A stretch of 64,000 nucleotides of DNA, taken from positions 14,713,677 through 14,777,676 of the forward strand of contig JBBMOA010000020.1 of the NCBI GenBank assembly GCA_037954235.1, in the 5' to 3' direction. Below the pieces are notes generated by a model that searched no databases, was not told where the DNA came from, and worked only from the letters and a program-made list of their open reading frames with translations. Within the stretch, counting starts at the first letter, position 1. The number at the start of each line of letters is the position of its first letter. The position numbers and the translations under genes are program-made. Below, in pieces: positions 37,116-50,900 of this stretch. This stretch comes from Aulostomus chinensis (lineage: Eukaryota > Chordata > Actinopteri > Syngnathiformes > Aulostomidae).

Positions 37116-37267
37116 TTGAACGTTACTGTATCAAGTAGAATTATCTTAACAATCACGCTTGAACAATCTAACCTTGTCTTATCCTGTCATGTCCAGTCAC
37201 CGGGTGGATTTACCCACAGTGGACAATTCACCTTATCATGCTGCTATTTTCTCCCCCCCCCCCCGTT

Positions 37268-37302
<35 letters not shown>

Positions 37303-40300
37303 AAAACAGGAAATACTTTAATTACATTTGTTCAAACCCCAGATGAAAACCTTTCATGCTGCATTTCTCGCTTTTTATTTTCCTGCTTGTGCAATCAAAA
37401 TTCATTTTGTCAGTTCAGTCTAATTCCTTTTTGTATCAAGAGAAATGCAATTCATAGGGACAGAGCATGCTGTCAGATTTCTTTTTTTTTGGACATATAA
37501 CTGCTTCAGATATGCTCCAAAGTATGCCATTAAATTGTCAATTTCCTGTCCTGTCAAGTTGGGTTTTTTTGAACATGAGTGGAAATGGGCTGACACGGTT
37601 TAATTTGCCTGTTGTAGTCATCAACAAAGCGCAGGCAGGTTTTATATATATTCTTTAATATTTCATAGATTTTTTTTCCCCCTCTTTTTCAGCAAACATC
37701 CTTTTTTTTTTTTTTTGGAATTGCACACATGGACGCCGCTGTATAAAACCAATCTGGACTGAGCTTTGAACAGCATTGTAAGTATACCTTGAAGACGGCG
37801 ATGACAGTTGTCGAGAGACGACAAACGACCGCCCCTCCACCGCCACGACCCTAATATTTTTTTGTTTGATACAATCATGAGATTCAGACCTGTCAACCTT
37901 GGAAAGTTTCATATGGAGCTTGCGACAATTCATCCCTGTGTTGCTGCCGCAGACAAACAAAAACACACAAAAAGCACTGAAATATTCATATCAGAGTATA
38001 GAAGGAAATAAAGTGCATAAAACAAGGTTGTGCTCTATGCTGCCCATCTGATACTAATAACTGGATATTAGAGTCCCTTGGTCATCTTATGGAATGTATT
38101 AAAAAGAAAAAACAAAACTAAATTTTGCATGAAAATATTCCTGTTCAGGCATAAGAGGCCATAAAATGCAATATAAAATGATATTTCCTATATTTCATGT
38201 CCAGTACCAATATCTGGTACTGATTTGCCACCTGGGTCACATGGTATGGAAGCTATTTAAAAAAAATAAATAAATAAAAATAATTCAAGGCACCTTTTTA
38301 TGAAAAGCCTGAGATTTCAGTTCAACATAATAATTTCTCCCCCTCCTCACTTGTTTATCCATGATTTGTTTGAATCAATAGGTTTGAATTTGAGGCTCAT
38401 CGTTCATTTGTTTATATATTCGATGTGTCCTATCAAGATAATTAACAGCCGGAAGCTTTGATGGTGGGTGGGCAAGTGTTTTGTTGGTTGTGGATGTCAG
38501 ATTCAGAGATTTACCACTTCATAGGCATTCACAACCCAATATACTAACTCCCGCTGTGGCTCATTTTCAAGTATTTCCATCAGGAGTGGATCCAGCACAG
38601 TGTACCTTCAACATCTGATGTTCAGTCTCTTCTTCCCTCTGTTCCCAGACAGTCAGCAGTTGCAAAGAAAATCCATCTTAACCTGCTAATTACGTCTGTC
38701 TGGCTGATTCTCCTCAACAGCGATTGCTCACTGGGCTGCACCCCTCTGCTTAAACTAACATGTCTCACTTTAATCACAGCCCCAGTAGCATGTTGGCCTT
38801 TACCCACCTCCGTTCCTCTCAGAGGAACCACCACGCAGGCCCCGAGTTGTTTCCTTTTACCAGCCATTCATCATTCAGACACAAACTAAAGCCCCGGGCA
38901 CGTCTTGTGTCTTCAGCCTCGAGGAAATACGGGGACCTGTCCACCCAATTTTCTTGCTCAGCAGGACAGGTGATGCATTAGCGTAAATGAGAAGGGTTGA
39001 CTCCTAATATCAATATTCATCATTTGAATTCATGTTCCTTTTTTAGGTACACACTAGTACTATTTTTCACTGTGTACATCAGCTTTGGCTTGTGAAAAAA
39101 TGTAACTACAAAAAGCAAAACAGTGTCCATACTGTTTCTCTCCTCTTCTTTTTTTTATTCTTGGCGTGTAACATGGAAAAATATTTTTTGGTGTCTGGGT
39201 TTCTGCCAAACTGTTTGTAAGAAACCAAGGACAGCCATTACAGGGAGGTAATAGGAGCGCGTAGCTAAGATTGCTGCCTCATGTGGCTGTTCTCTGTGGT
39301 AAACGTCAACTAGGGGACCCTGTGTTCTTGGCGTTCAGCAGCCCCCCTCTCGTTTGCCTGACGTCACATCCAAGCGCAGAAGACTGCCATCTGTTGTCAT
39401 TGTAGAGACCAGAACATGTCCCTTTGCACGCTCTGTAAAAATAAGAGTGCTTATTTAAATACCTGTTGAGAGCTCACCTGTACATGCACTCTTTCAAACT
39501 GGAGCAGAGTGAGAAAACGACTGGAAGTCATGAGAAAATGTTGATGTTCTTTTTTTGTTTACGTGTTTTTTCATACTGCCTTTGGTCAGTGTCGTGCAAT
39601 TTTTTTAAATGCGCTGTCATAGTGGTTTGCAATTAATTAATCTGAATGGTCTCCTATGTGAATTTAGCTTTTAACCTTGTTAATATGTCAATGTGTTTTC
39701 CATATGCAGCCAGAAGTATCAGGAGCCTAATAAGCAGTCTGAGCATTTCCTCTGCGAAACTGCAGCGTACAAGGACAGTCTCAGCAACGAGGACTCAGAC
39801 ATTCAGACATCACACATCTGAGGGGGACCGTCAGCCGGTGGAGCTCTGAATAGACTTCTTGAATATTAATAGACCAGTTCATTCTAAATGAAAGCAAAAA
39901 ATGTAGAGAAACATCCAGGGCATTTAAGATATTAATTTATTTTCTCTTTATTTCAATGCAAGGCCATCTTCATGCTGGTCTCTGTTTCCCCTCCACCCTC
40001 CTCTGTGCTTCAGAAGAATATCTAATGCTGTTACCCTTTGCTGTCTGTATAGATTGTGAATTCCAGTTATGGCACGTCTGAATCATTGGTATGCAGAGCG
40101 TAGGGCACACATAGTGGATGTGCAAGCAGGGCAGAATCCACATGTACAGGTTTTTGTTTTTTCTTCAAAAATTCTCCCAGTAATTGCTCTCTCTCTTGCC
40201 TCTGTCACTTTCTCTCTTTCTCTCTCTTTTCAGTTAATCTCAGCATTTCAGAATTTCATCCTTTTCCCTGTCTGCGTCCTCTATTAAGTGCATCCTGCCC

Positions 40301-43300
40301 CCCCCCCCCCATTATGCCAGTTACCTCATCTCTCCTCATTTACTTCTTCCTCTTCTTGTGCTGCTTCCTTTGTCCATTTTCATCTTCATTATCGTCCTCG
40401 CTGCCTTCACCTCAGTGCTCCTCTTGTGTCACCTGTAAGATTGGAGCGGGGGATAACTGAGATTCCATCATGAGGCTCATGAATAGGTTATGCAGATGTC
40501 AGTGACACCGCCGCACCTCCATAAATACGCAGCTTATTACCTGCCTCATCTCACTTCACCCGCTGTCTCTTAAATATATAGAATTTATGCAGCATGTATG
40601 ACATCTATGGTATCGCTGCAGCAAATGTATGCTAATCACATCTCGGATTCACCTGTGCCCGCGTGCCTTTCCTCGGTGTTCCGTCGTTCTTCAGCAGGAT
40701 GCGTCCAACTCTTTCAGGCCGTCAGCTAAAACAAAGATGAGGAGAGTGCAACAGTCACAGCTGCTACTGCATGCATCACTTCACTTGTTGGAGCTGCTCT
40801 TGTGTTACTGATTTTGACTGTTTCCTGTTTCTCTCTCGCTCTCTCTCTCTCTCCCTCGCTCTCTCAACTCCTCGTGGCTGTCCCAGAGAGAGTTGGAAGT
40901 GTTTGTATATTTACGTTTGAACACCCCCCCCCCCCCCCGAAAAAAAGGAGGAAAAAGGTGGAACCAGCTTATGGATCTGATTCCCACCGTCTTACTCTTC
41001 TGGTTTCCCTTCAGCTGTAGCGAGGGTGATAGAGAGTTCATTTAAGGATTACATCTCAGCTTGTGATGAGTGTGGAGCTCTGGGCGTTCCTGAGCTATTA
41101 ACAAAGACTGAATTATGACCAGGATTTCCTTGAGAAGAGAGAATCATCACCCTGACCCGTTTCACCTCCCAATCAACTGATGGAGTCCTCCTCATCAAAG
41201 GCTCTTCAGCATTGACGTGCAAATTTCAACATGACAGAAAGGATTTTGTGGATTCAAATTTGATGCTCTGTCGAATTGCAGTAGGAAATACGCAGCAGAG
41301 GCCCACTAGTGTATGCTAATGGTCATCTCCAGATGGCTGAACGCCGAAGCACAGTTTGACTTGGCTATGCTCAATGATTCATGTAAGCCACATTGGCCAC
41401 CAGTGAGATCGTCTGACCTTGCAGCCCACAGCCCCGGTCTGTGTCACCGGCCATCAACAAGGCTTTTCCAGACAGAAGCATATGCTGCGTCACTATTTAT
41501 TTACGCTCGTAATGTCCTCTTGATGTAAAATACTTGAAGCATAAAAGAATGATGCACTATTGGCCTTTTAGGAAAAAAAGCTCCTGGTGCACTTTTTGGA
41601 TGATGACGTGTGTATTGAAGAGCATCATTCATGCCAGACACTGAACTTTTTCTCCCCTTGTTACACTGGCATTGATCCGATGGCTGCTATTCATCTCGGC
41701 CCACTTTTGGAAAAAAACTCTTTGTTTCTCATCATTTTGAAAAAACAAAACTTTTTTTTTTTAGTATTTGCAAAATATGTAGATTCCCAGTGCTTCCATG
41801 TATTTAGTAGTACATGCTAAATGTGAAAGTGTACATACTCAGTGTTTCACATGTATGTTTTACCGTGAGCAAAATATGAATATCATTTAAGCTTTTTGAG
41901 ATCAGCTGTCTGCCAGGTCAGTTGCAAATCGCTGGATATCGGCTAAATAATCCAATTCTGAGCATCCACCATTTTCGATCTCTTAATCTCCCCTCCTCCC
42001 TTATTTAATGTTCAGTTCTTGAATCGGAAAAGCTGCTACACACCACTCATTGGGCATTTACATATTACCGCAGTTTCTGGAGTTGTGGAGCAAAGACATC
42101 TTGTTGGAAACTACTCAGATTGTAAATTGGAATTAATGAGGTGGGAAGCAAAAGCTGCGGATGGGTGAACGTGGGTATCACGGGGGTAGGCATCAGTACC
42201 TGGGCTGAGGAGCTAAAGAGAAGGATACCAGGGGGTTTTAGATACTTGATGGATAGATGAGGAAAGAGAGGCATGGAGAGAGAGCTGAGGGGCTCTATCC
42301 GCCTGCTGCCTCTCCCCGTAGGAACAGCTGTCTCTCAGACTGGAGCAGATGTAGATACACAGAGGGGGGAGAAATGGTCTGAAAACTCCCTCGCTCCTCT
42401 TTGTGCTCTTCTTTCTTCCTGCTGGAGTCAAGAATGGATGTGTGATTCAGATTACCTGATGTGGACAGAGCACACAAGGATTTCATGTTAAAAGGCCGTC
42501 ACAACAATATGGGGTTATTTAGAATGTCGTTGGGAAGTACATACAAATTATATGGCTCCGATTTTGACATTTTAATGTGAATTGTACATATAAAATTATG
42601 CGTTTCCTTAAATTATGACTCTTAAACATATTAAGTCAATAAATATGTACTTTGAATTCATGTTCAAATTCAAACTCTTTATTTATGAGATATCAAAAAC
42701 TCCATTGAGTATAACTGAATGACTGGAAAATCTCTATATTTCTCTGTAACTCTGCTTTCCTCCCGTGTACTAAGTTGTAAAACCATGTGCCTTATCTCAC
42801 TTTCAAACTATTTAAAAAACACGAGTGACAGGAATTTGGGGATTGCTCAATTTCAAGTGGTTGTCTTTGCCAAATTTCTCATGAACTGAATCTCTTTTTC
42901 TTTCTGCGCTTTGAGATCTAAGAGTGTCAGCGCCTTGATGTTTTACTGCTGATGTATCTAACCTACTTTTGGTCTCAACTCTTCACTTTCTGGCTCCTTT
43001 TTGAGGTTCATGTAAAGGATAGTGTGAGTATTTATTTGTGCAGGACTCTATGTGTGTGTGTGTGTGTGTGTCTGCACGTGTGTCCTCCTCCATTGTAGCA
43101 AATTATCTTCTTCTTCATTAATTTTGACACATTAGGAAATTAGCTTGTTCTCTGCTTGAGGCTACGTCTAAATGAGAACAGTTGCAGTAATCCAGAGCTT
43201 TCAAAGGCTTGTGAGGCTGCAGCCTATTCTAGGCTCCACGAGGCACAAAAAAGAGAGAGGCTGTGACATTTCTAAGTGATTCGTCTCAAAGCAGGTTATC

Positions 43301-43509
43301 AGAGAGATCTTCATAGTCGTTCAAATGACTGGGCAGTCACAGTGGGAGAATTGCCACCACCATTTTGATATTTTTTTCAAGGGAGAAAGAGAGTTTCCTA
43401 ATATGCAGTCAGCTACTGAGAGAAATCTGTGTATTGGTGGTCCGGTGTAGGAGGGAAGTCAGAGCAGCCGGCAGGACTCTTTATTTCTTTTCCTTTTAAA
43501 TCTTTTTTG
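37116..43509. other. Intergenic sequence with simple repeats
   Basis: No supported gene. Holds an AAT repeat at 37270-37298, a C-run at about 37252-37264, a T-run near 37702, CT-rich patches at 40200-40230 and 40830-40866, C-runs near 40301 and 40923-40938, and a GT repeat at about 43048-43070. No frame has a recognisable motif. Confidence 0.5.
37270..37298. repeat. (AAT)n microsatellite
   Basis: About nine uninterrupted units next to a C-run. Confidence 0.9.
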
Positions 43510-43917
43510 TAGGGGTGCAGGATATTGGGTTTTTGGCTGATACTTCATGTGCCAGTATTTTACAACTGGTTTGGTTTGATTTGGCTGATAACCGATACTT
43601 GCCAGTATTATCTGTATAACAACAAGTTTATATGGTATTGACATTTTGTTTGTATTGAAAAACACACATAAGTTGAATTTGAAAGAATGTTTTTAATTTT
43701 TGAAACATTTGGAAAAGCCTGTTAATTATTGTTCCTTCGTCATAAACAACCATAGTGAACAAAAACTACAAAACTAATCTTGATTAGTATATATTGAATG
43801 TATAATGTATCGTATATAAAGTGAATATTAAGACCGCCAATCGGGTCGATAGCGATTTATTTAAACATGTGACCAAGATTGCTACTGATTACGTGCCGAT
43901 GTCATCGTGCATCCCTA
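43510..43917. mobile_element. 408-bp hAT-type MITE
   Basis: The left end TAGGGGTGCAGGATATTGG and the inward-read right end TAGGGATGCACGATGACATC form a terminal inverted repeat. Flanking 8-mers CTTTTTTG (43502-43509) and CTTCTTTG (43918-43925) match at 7 of 8 positions, a decayed 8-bp target duplication. The interior has GCTGATA, CCGATA and GATAGCGAT words near the ends and AT-rich sequence in the centre, with no transposase frame. It differs in end sequence from the element at 32424-33257, so it is a separate family. Confidence 0.75.
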
Positions 43918-44957
43918 CTTCTTTGTTGTTGAAGTCGTTTTTTTGTGTTGTTGTTTTGTTTTTTGTTTTTTTTGCCTTTTACTACTCTTTTACCCCAGTT
44001 AGCCCTACCACGCTGTCTTGGTCGACGCTTCACCGTACCAACATGCTTCTTCCACTGCATTTACAGTCAATAGCTACATCTGTTCTCTTGATCACAATGA
44101 GCGTCCATGAACAGGTACTTCGAATGGCCAGAGGTGGCGCTAGTGCAGGGGCCAGGACACATATACTCATCTGACTTTCATCTGCAAACTCAGACAGTTT
44201 TGTCTGTATTGAAGCCCAACCCAGCAGGACTCAGCATGGGGAGCCAAACCAGTAGCCCCTGTGCTGGTACGCAGCACAATAGGCCGCTGCTCCAGCTGGT
44301 GCCCTGATTCAAGGATGGAAAATGTATTTTGTTTTTTCAAAGGAGTCTGGACTCGAGAAATGTCATGAAACGTTAGTTTGAAGAACTCTGTTGGAGGAGT
44401 TGTGGTATGATTTGTGTTCTCTGAAGCAAAGAAAATCTTGAGAAAAGTGTGACATTTCATTCTGCTCTCCAAATCTGAAATCCATCGGTCCTTGATCCAT
44501 CTGCTCCATCCTTAAAAGCCAGGTAACAGAAGGCTCCCCAGCTGAAAATAGAGATTTATTCCTAAACTCTTTCTTTCTGACAAATTCTTGACTCACATGG
44601 TCAAAACAGCTTCGCTGGTGTCCTCATCTTTGCTCCCTGCACTCCTACGATCCTCCATCTCTGTCTGAGACCTGACGTCTACTCCTCCCTCTGTCATGGT
44701 TTCACGACTATTGCGTGGGTTGAGGGGAAGGTGAGCCGTGACTCTCCAGAGAGCCACCAGCATATTGCAAATGCAAGACGTTTGACATGGATGTCAGAGG
44801 AGGTGCACTCATATATTCAGCGGTTAAACTGCCCACCCAGCAGCATGTGCAGCAGTTGGCTCAGACACAATGGAGCATGGAAGAGGAGGAAGAGGTCAAC
44901 AGCTGAGACGACCATGTACTGTGCACTATAGAGCCTATTGAGTGAAAGCTCACTATG

Positions 44958-44996
44958 CTTCAGTGGCTCCCAGTACAGTTCAGAATGCTGCTCAAC
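44958..44996 (+). mobile_element. Possible L2-type LINE ORF2 fragment
   Basis: The plus frame reads LQWLPVQFRMLLN, close to the LHWLPVxxRIxxK block that recurs in L2-clade reverse transcriptase C-termini. Only about 13 residues are recognisable and downstream frames are broken, so this is a weak call. Confidence 0.3.
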
Positions 44997-45660
44997 ACAA
45001 GCACCGTGTTGCATGTGAATTAGATTCTTCAGTCATTTCTCGACGGCTTCAGAAACAGCTCGCCTCTTCTCGGTGCGACCTTTTACGGCTCTGAGGTCGC
45101 CTACAGCACAGATTTCACTGCTGCTTGTACCAGTTACAAAAACAAGTCTGTTTCCTGGGGTGTGTCACCATTTCCTCCAGTTATAACAAATTATGTTTGT
45201 TTTGACAGACCGGTTCACACTTGTCATGGGAGTTTAATTCAAATAAGCCTATGGAGGGTAAATATATTAGCCTGAGTCAGGGTGCTCTGGTGTTGACTGC
45301 CCCTTGCACTTGACACTTGTTGTCATAAGTTAATTTGCCAACACCTCAACAGCTGCGTTTAACTTGTGTTTACCATTTCAATGCTGTATTTTTAAGTGGA
45401 GAATAGCCTGCCACAGATTGGCCCAAGGCACTTGAGAAATCAGGTTAAAAGACCATTTTGTTCAAAATAAACCAACACATTTACTCATCAAAAAGCACAC
45501 AGTGAGTACATACAGAAACAGCTGCATTCTCTATGTAAAAAAACAAAAAAAAACCCAAATCACAAATTGTTGTAGTATTAAAACTGCATAAGCAAATATG
45601 GCTGTTAGCAGTGAGGCTGTAGCAATGCAGTTCACTTATTCCAATATGCTGATGCAACTC

Positions 45661-45790
45661 ATTTTTAGCACGGTCTCATGAGGTTAGGCACAAAATCATT
45701 TGGTTAGGACGAGGCTATGGTTCGGGTTGAGACAAGCACCGGTGTGAAGGAAACAGGAGGCCAATACTCACCACTGGTGACCTGTAGTCA
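45661..45790. repeat. Dispersed repeat fragment with GGTTAGG words
   Basis: The block CACGGTCTCATGAGGTTAGG, then ATTTGGTTAGGAC and GGCTATGGTTCGGGTTGAGA, matches my memory of a common fish dispersed repeat that carries the same phrases in this order. Boundaries are approximate. Confidence 0.4.
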
Positions 45791-47173
45791 ACAGCTGACT
45801 GACTGTTTTCCCCATCCGTGACTGCAGTTTCCAGAAGTTGCGCCCAAAGAATTTCTTCTATCTCCAAGTCCCGTGCACTGCTTCTGTCTGTCGAGCCACC
45901 CCTCCCTCCACCTCCTTATACAGAGTTTTATTGGCTTTTCTTGACATCACCTGAAGAGTTCAGGCATAACACCTGCCTGCTCGCCTGTGACTCGTACGAA
46001 TAGCTGAGTATGACTTTTTTTTGTTGCTGTTTTTGGGAGCCAGTCACATTGCTTTTTAAATAAATCCTCATTTTCTTCCCACATTTTGAGGGGAATTTTA
46101 CTTCCATGCTAATATCTGACTGTCATCATGAATGAGAAACCATTTGATGTCTTTGACCATCATTCTTTCAGGTAGTGAGGGAAACCGATTTGATGTGGCG
46201 AAGCAGATGATGAAACAAATCAGCTTGTCTCTCCATGATGGGATGAATTCCCTCTGGAGAGTCCTTTGTCTTCTCTGTGAGTCATTCTCCTCCTCCTTTC
46301 TGTCTCGTCCCTTACAGAATCTAGGTTACATGACTTTTCAAGGTTGTGCGGAGCTTAAATTTGCCCTGTGATATCCTTTATTTAAAATTTAATCGATTCC
46401 CAATTGTGAAATTGGAAAAGCTAGCTTTCTTTTTTTTTTCTTTTTTAAATGAGGATGATCTCACCAGAGGGGTCTTTGGAAGGCAATCCTTCGTTGCCTT
46501 TGAAACGGCTTCAGTATAACACAAATGTCTCCCTCACCAGCAAACCCATATAAATAAGCCAAAGTAAGCAATCAAAGTGGTCTAAACAGATGCATTATTC
46601 ACAGAGATCAGAAGACACCCCTTCTCTTCCCAGACTCCCTCTTTTCCAGAGAAGCTGCCGAGGGACCGAAGTGGGTGTCCAGTGATGTAAAGAAACACGA
46701 AGCAGCTTCTTCAAGCTGTCAGTTGTTCAGTTTCTCCTTTTGTAGTCGAAACTTTGTTATGGTAATAAAGTAAATTGAGGTATGTCAGTGAAAACAACAG
46801 AGTCGTTCTTGCATGTTTAAATGAAATGTAGTACAACATAAACATGAAACCCAAAGGAAAGACAAATGGATGAGAGATGAGTATTTGTGCCACACTTCTT
46901 TTGTTGCATTTTGTCTTAAACACAAAATAATCCCTGAGCTGCTTGTTAAAAATCTTCCCACTGGTGTTGCAGCCCTCCAAACCCACGGCTGTTACAGCAT
47001 ATTGTTCAGGCAGCTAAGCTAACCATCCCACCAGGGACGAGGAGGGAAGAAGTGAAGGGTAGTTGTTGCAATACCACCAAAAGATTTGCAAAATAATGAG
47101 AAACTATAAGCCAAACTAATCAGGACCATTTTAGCACAGCAAGTTCCACTTTAAGAAGATTTGTAAGCACAGA

Positions 47174-47995
47174 TTCTTTTCTAGAACACTTTTTTTGAAT
47201 AAAAAAAAAAAAAAAAAACATGTCAACTTTTTGTGTAATAATGTTATCATCCCTCTAGAGTCAGACGAGAAGATAGATACCCTTCTCTCTTCTGCATGCT
47301 TCAGGGAGCCAACACCCAACTAGAACGCTAGTTAGCTTAGCACAGTGAATGAGTGGAAAGGGTTTGTATACCTCCATCAAAAGTCATCAACTAAAGTTAA
47401 GGGAAAAGATGCTCTGAATGCATGTAGCTAATTCTTGTTGATTACATTTTTTTTTGTATACTCGTGTATCTACGTGTCGGTACATGAATTGTTCTTCATT
47501 AGTACGTTTTGGCATTATTTTTTTCACACCAATATATGTCACCTATTCATCTTGTTATCTCTGAATTAATGTCGTGATTCTTATTCATTCACGCGATGAG
47601 TAAGTGTCACTCATCAGCATTTTTGGTATTTGAAAAAGATTTTAAAAAATTGGCCTGAGAGAGGTTTTAAGTTGCTCCGCCCAATCACTGCGCCCAGGTG
47701 TTTGTCAGGAAAGTGGTGCTGTCTTGTTATTTTACAGCAAATGGTACACACAACGATAGTTCTATAAACTCAGGCAAAGACTCACGCAGAAAAGTGGATT
47801 TGATGACTGAGGTATGCCTCCATTCATTGTGCTAAGCTAACTAGCAATCAGCTGGTCTCTGTGGCTCTCAGCTCCCTAATGCACTCACAGAGGAGAGACG
47901 GGTGTCAATCACCTTGATTGACTGGGGAGAAGGCAGCAAATAAGTGCATTTTCAAAAAAAAAAAAAAAAGTCAGCGTGTTCCTTTAAGAATTTAT
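47174..47995. mobile_element. Diverged foldback element with ~200-bp inverted arms
   Basis: The left arm (about 47174-47395) and right arm (about 47795-47995) are inverted copies. The best block is GCTAGTTAGCTTAGCACA at 47327-47344, complemented exactly at 47828-47845, and extended to 24 of 25 matching bases by GTGAATG. Outer parts also align (CTCCCT, GAGAGA-GGGT, an A-run and GTGTTC at the tip), with more divergence. Inward, TATACCTC and AGTCATCAA blocks pair. About 400 bp of non-paired sequence lies between. The AAGCTAAC and CCTTTAAG words match a family of fish MITEs I remember, but no target duplication is clear. Confidence 0.65.
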
Positions 47996-50900
47996 GAGGA
48001 TGTTGTCCCATTTAAATTAGTTTCACTCTTCGTAACCAGGACAGTGAACTCACCCTTACCTTTGACCTTTCATGAGCAATTAATGATGGAAGTTAAGTTG
48101 TGGATAAATGAATAAATGCATACAAACACGCACAGTCTAGCTCATGAGGCAAATGTTAAATATTCATTATTATTATAAAACTGCTTGGAGCTCATATTTC
48201 TTTTCATAAATTATTGTTCTTGATGAGAGTGAGAGATGATCGTCTTCTTGTGTTTGCATCTCTTATCTGCTTTTGTGGGTGTGTGTATTTGTTTGTGGGC
48301 GCACGCTCATTTATTGTACATCTTAAGGATGAAAGAAACCATCAAATCCTTTCATCTCACATGAATTATGATGCATCTATTTACTTTTAGCTTGCTCTCT
48401 GGGGTGGGGGTGGAGGGTAATCCTGTAATCAGAATGAGTTGGATTCAAGACTGTGTGGCTACGCTAGCACGTCTTTTCAGTCAGTGCAGCTGCATCTTGA
48501 GAGGGTTACTAAAAAAATATAATGGGACACAATTCATGAACTGCGTTATACTTGCTCTTGAAAACAGCGCAAGAGGTCACGTTTAACGTCATCATTTAAA
48601 AGCAGAGTAACGAGATTTGAAAAGGCAGAAATCTTAAACATGTCGGTTGTTTCTCTCTCTCTCTCTCTCCCCCTCTCCCTCTCTCTCTCTCTCCCTCTCT
48701 CCCTGTTGGCAGTTTAAACTTGCTGCCATTGTTTCATTTTAGATGAGCAGCACAAATGGCAATTACAGCAAATGCCAGCAGTATCATTTGCATGTAAATT
48801 GCCTTTTTTGTGTGTAGCCAAGGTCAGTTTTTAACCTAACCCCAACCCTGGATTTTGTTTGGATTGTTGCTTATAAGCCTTTGTCTCTGTGGGACCAGCT
48901 GATATGCTGCTATTTTGATCCATCAAACAGCAGCTAGTGAAGTGGTATTTCAAAAATACATTATGAGAAGGGGGGGGTATGATGGGGGATTATGAGTTTG
49001 AAGGACATATCAGCGTTGGGAAAACCTTGAATAGAAGTTTGTCCGGGCGTATCAGTTACTCTGTCAATGGATGTTGGAGGACCTAAACATGTACTTGTAT
49101 AAATTCACGACAGGCCCTGTAATTTTCGGCTCATTGCATAGCAAGACTCCAGTTTTTAGACCATAGATGTCAAGATTACTGTGTCGTAACTGAGGGTGGG
49201 CTCTGTCTACTGAATTCCCATCTTGTAAGGTCAAGAGTGAATCATCTGTGGACAAAGTTGTCATCAGTGTTTCTTGGCTCGATGAATGGACTTCCTAGAG
49301 TTCTAGCTTCAATGTTAGGTTGCTAAATAACGAGTCAGGACAACAGGAACATTAAGATGAAAAAAACAAGTCATCTGAGAGGTGGCTTTAGACTGCGTAA
49401 AGAGTCATCTATCGCTAAGATCCGCTCACTGAGAGTCTGTGGCTCACTCAGCCAAACAACCAGTGATTCCAGAACAATAGAAGCTGTCAGTGTCAGAACA
49501 GGAAGAGGAACGACACGACTTTTGAAGAGAGCCGACTGTGTGGCCTACTGCGTAGTTTATTCCACCGGAGATGTTTGGCTCCGTCGGGGTGTGGTTTGGG
49601 GAACGGGATCAAATGAAGACAGCCTCTCAGGATACCTCATAACAGAGTTGAATTCATCCCATGCACAACATTTTACCGTTTTTTTTTTTTTTTTTAAACT
49701 TACAAAACAAATAAAACAAGATGCAAGTCACGGGGACTACAGCTCTGAACTCAGGATGTCTGAGTGTATCGCGCAGCGGCTGTGAACTATAATCGGCTTG
49801 TCTGAGCTCATGAATTCAAGTTTACCTTCTTTCTTCTTCTTTTTGAAGGCTGGAAGTTAAAGGTACCAATAAAGTACGGTTCCTCTCATGTTTGGCGTTA
49901 CTACATTGTCGCTTCTAGAAAGATCCTTTGTTGGGTTGTGAATTTTTCAATGTCTCTTAATAGTTCTTGAGATATTTTTCCAAATGACATCTTTTCATCT
50001 TCTGATTGGACGGATAAATATTCAGCTCACACAGATGGTATGGGTCAATTCCTGGATTTATGACCCAAAGGAGTACAGTATTTTTGGTGGTTGGGAGGAA
50101 AATGTATGAACCGTCTCTGATGACACTGTTTTTATTTTGTATTCTGATGGAGCCTTTTGGGTGGAGGAATGCACCCTGAGCACATTCTGTGTGACAGCGC
50201 CCATTAGCTAGTAATTTACTTGTCAAAGGAAAATAAAGGAATTAAAAAAAATAGTACAATCTAATTGGTGTGGAAGTACGTGCTGGATCCATCAAATAAG
50301 CCTTCAATAAATATATGCAATATGGCACTTTTTTTTTTTTTTCAAGTCCTGAATGACCAAAATATGTATTTGCGCTTTAAGGACGTTCCTAAATCTCTTG
50401 GAAATATCAATTCTCTCTCTTTAGTCTGTCCTCAAGAGATGAGGATTTTCTCTTGTGTGACTCTGCATATCTTAGCTGCCTGGATAAAGAGCTAGTTATT
50501 TGTTGTAAATAGCTGGTCCTCTCCGGGGATCGCTTAATGGCACGTAACAACGGAGATGGCTGCTGTACTTTACAGTCTAGTGGTCGGCTTTTCAATCTAC
50601 GTCCTCGGCAAATATTTGCCTATAGTCCTTTATCTTCTGTTTATTCAAAGTTTCAGGAAATCTACCAGCAAATATCTAAATAAGTGCCTTCATTAAACAT
50701 CTTGGGTTTTTTTTGTTTTTTTTTTCAGCCTCACTGTGTGGAAGTCTGTGCAGGTTATAGCAACTAAAGACATGTATTTTACAGTTTGACATTGTAATAT
50801 TCAGACAGGCTGCTGTTCATTCCTACAACACTTTTTCTTTTTCTTTTTTAGCCTGCCACACCTCTGCCGGCACCTGAGCACCAGCTGCAGGGTCGAGCCA

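Larger units (their letters stand above)
43918..47173. other. Intergenic sequence with LINE and dispersed-repeat fragments
   Basis: Apart from the fragments listed separately at 44958-44996 and 45661-45790, nothing is recognisable. Frames of up to 117 residues look like chance. Confidence 0.5.

Noticed and set aside
49357..49785. 142-residue plus-strand frame
   Set aside because: No recognisable motif and it passes through a poly-T run translated as FFFFFF.
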